The notes beneath the pieces are model-generated. The model did no database searches, was not told where the DNA came from, and saw only the letters and a list, made by a program, of their open reading frames with translations. The translations under genes were made by a program, and so were the position numbers. From NCBI GenBank assembly GCA_028821405.1, contig JAPPGK010000030.1:1-64000 (forward strand): 64,000 nt of DNA, read 5' to 3'. The first letter of the stretch is position 1. Every line of letters starts with the position of its first letter. This document shows, in pieces, positions 63,184 through 64,000 of the stretch. This DNA comes from Gammaproteobacteria bacterium. Lineage in GTDB: Bacteria > Pseudomonadota > Gammaproteobacteria > Pseudomonadales > Azotimanducaceae.

Positions 63184-64000
63184 CTAGTACATCGTGGTGT
63201 CGAGCTGACCCGTACCCAGGTTCTCTTGGATCGTCATGACGGAGACAGCGGCCTCACGCGCCGTGAGGTTCAGGGTGCCCGAAGCGCGGGGTGCCCCGAT
63301 CTCGTCGCTTGAGTCCAACATGTCCTGCACCCGGACGACCATCCTGGTTCCCGCCTTGACGGTGCCACTGATCTCGCCCGTGATGGAGATGCCTTCCTCG
63401 GTCTGGAAGTCATCCATCCAGAAATCGGCATCCCGACTGCCACGGTTGACGATCACCAGCCGCTGGTTGTAGGACAGGTTGGTGCTCAGGTACGCAATGT
63501 TGACCGTCGTACCGTTGCGATCGATGGAACCGGCGGCGCCACTCTTAGCCGGACCGGCCGACCTACCGGTCGCCGGACCACTCATCGGCGTCACCGTCAT
63601 CATGTAGCCGTCCAACATCCTGTCGTCGCCAACGGCGGGAATCGCCACTTCGTTGGTGCTGACGTTCACACACAACTGGAACGGTCCGCCGCCACTTACG
63701 GTTGCGGCACCCTGGTTCGCCATTGCCGAGAACGTCGGATTAGTATCGGCCAACGGGTTGATCGACACCTGATCGCCGTCCGCGTTGGGGGCGCTCAGCG
63801 TCAGCGCGGTGCCTCCGCATGTGGCACCGACTGCGCCAACCCTGAAGGCCATCGGTGCGCCGCCTGCATTGAGGACGTAGTCGGTCTCGACCGCCGGGGT
63901 GTCCGGATTGTCGCCGGTGACCCTGCGCTCCTTGTCGCCGGCACCGTTGCCGAACCCGAAGGCACCGTCCACAGTAGAGGTGACCACGACCCTGGCGGCC
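63184..64000 (-). CDS. Secreted hypothetical protein (5' part beyond window), paralog of 48925..50826
   Basis: DDRMLDGYMMTVTPMSGPAT, WMDDFQTEEGISITGEISGTVKAGTRMVVRVQDMLDSSDE...TIQENLGTGQLDTTMY. Confidence 0.75.
   Translation of the reverse strand, partial: AARVVVTSTVDGAFGFGNGAGDKERRVTGDNPDTPAVETDYVLNAGGAPMAFRVGAVGATCGGTALTLSAPNADGDQVSINPLADTNPTFSAMANQGAATVSGGGPFQLCVNVSTNEVAIPAVGDDRMLDGYMMTVTPMSGPATGRSAGPAKSGAAGSIDRNGTTVNIAYLSTNLSYNQRLVIVNRGSRDADFWMDDFQTEEGISITGEISGTVKAGTRMVVRVQDMLDSSDEIGAPRASGTLNLTAREAAVSVMTIQENLGTGQLDTTMY

Overview
64 kb of high-GC bacterial chromosome with no rRNA, tRNA or CRISPR seen. Ordinary metabolism: the C-terminal part of a fused biotin-dependent acyl-CoA carboxylase, glcDEF, ChaC, NUDIX, nitronate monooxygenase, metallophosphoesterase, acyl-CoA dehydrogenase, an RND efflux pair, SDR, MATE and two LysR regulators. 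The rest is accessory. Main points: (i) a tightly coupled six-gene minus-strand operon (26.7-34.6 kb) combining sulfotransferase, GT4-sulfotransferase fusion, MotA/ExbB-like and ExbD-like motor proteins, an unknown two-TM protein and a double SUMF1/FGE-fold protein without the catalytic cysteines. This is the best candidate for an undescribed system. A 261-bp MITE-like element flanked by CTAG has split one of its gene junctions. (ii) Three large secreted proteins (two tandem LRR proteins, one beta-propeller protein) share a paired A-B-A-B module; the two LRR genes share ~1.2 kb of apparently identical DNA. (iii) A RloA/RloB-like ATPase + TOPRIM-like pair. (iv) An ATGA-overlapped gene pair with an ImmA/IrrE-like protein lacking HExxH, next to a 2TM SLATT-like gene. 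(v) One intact Rpn-family nuclease and several degraded copies sharing a leader. (vi) A duplicated GT2-GtrA + TMTC-like TPR locus in which the second GT2 copy survives only as a 5' stub. (vii) Several tandem-repeat arrays and orphan leaders. All calls come from reading the sequence and the supplied ORF translations; no database search was run.
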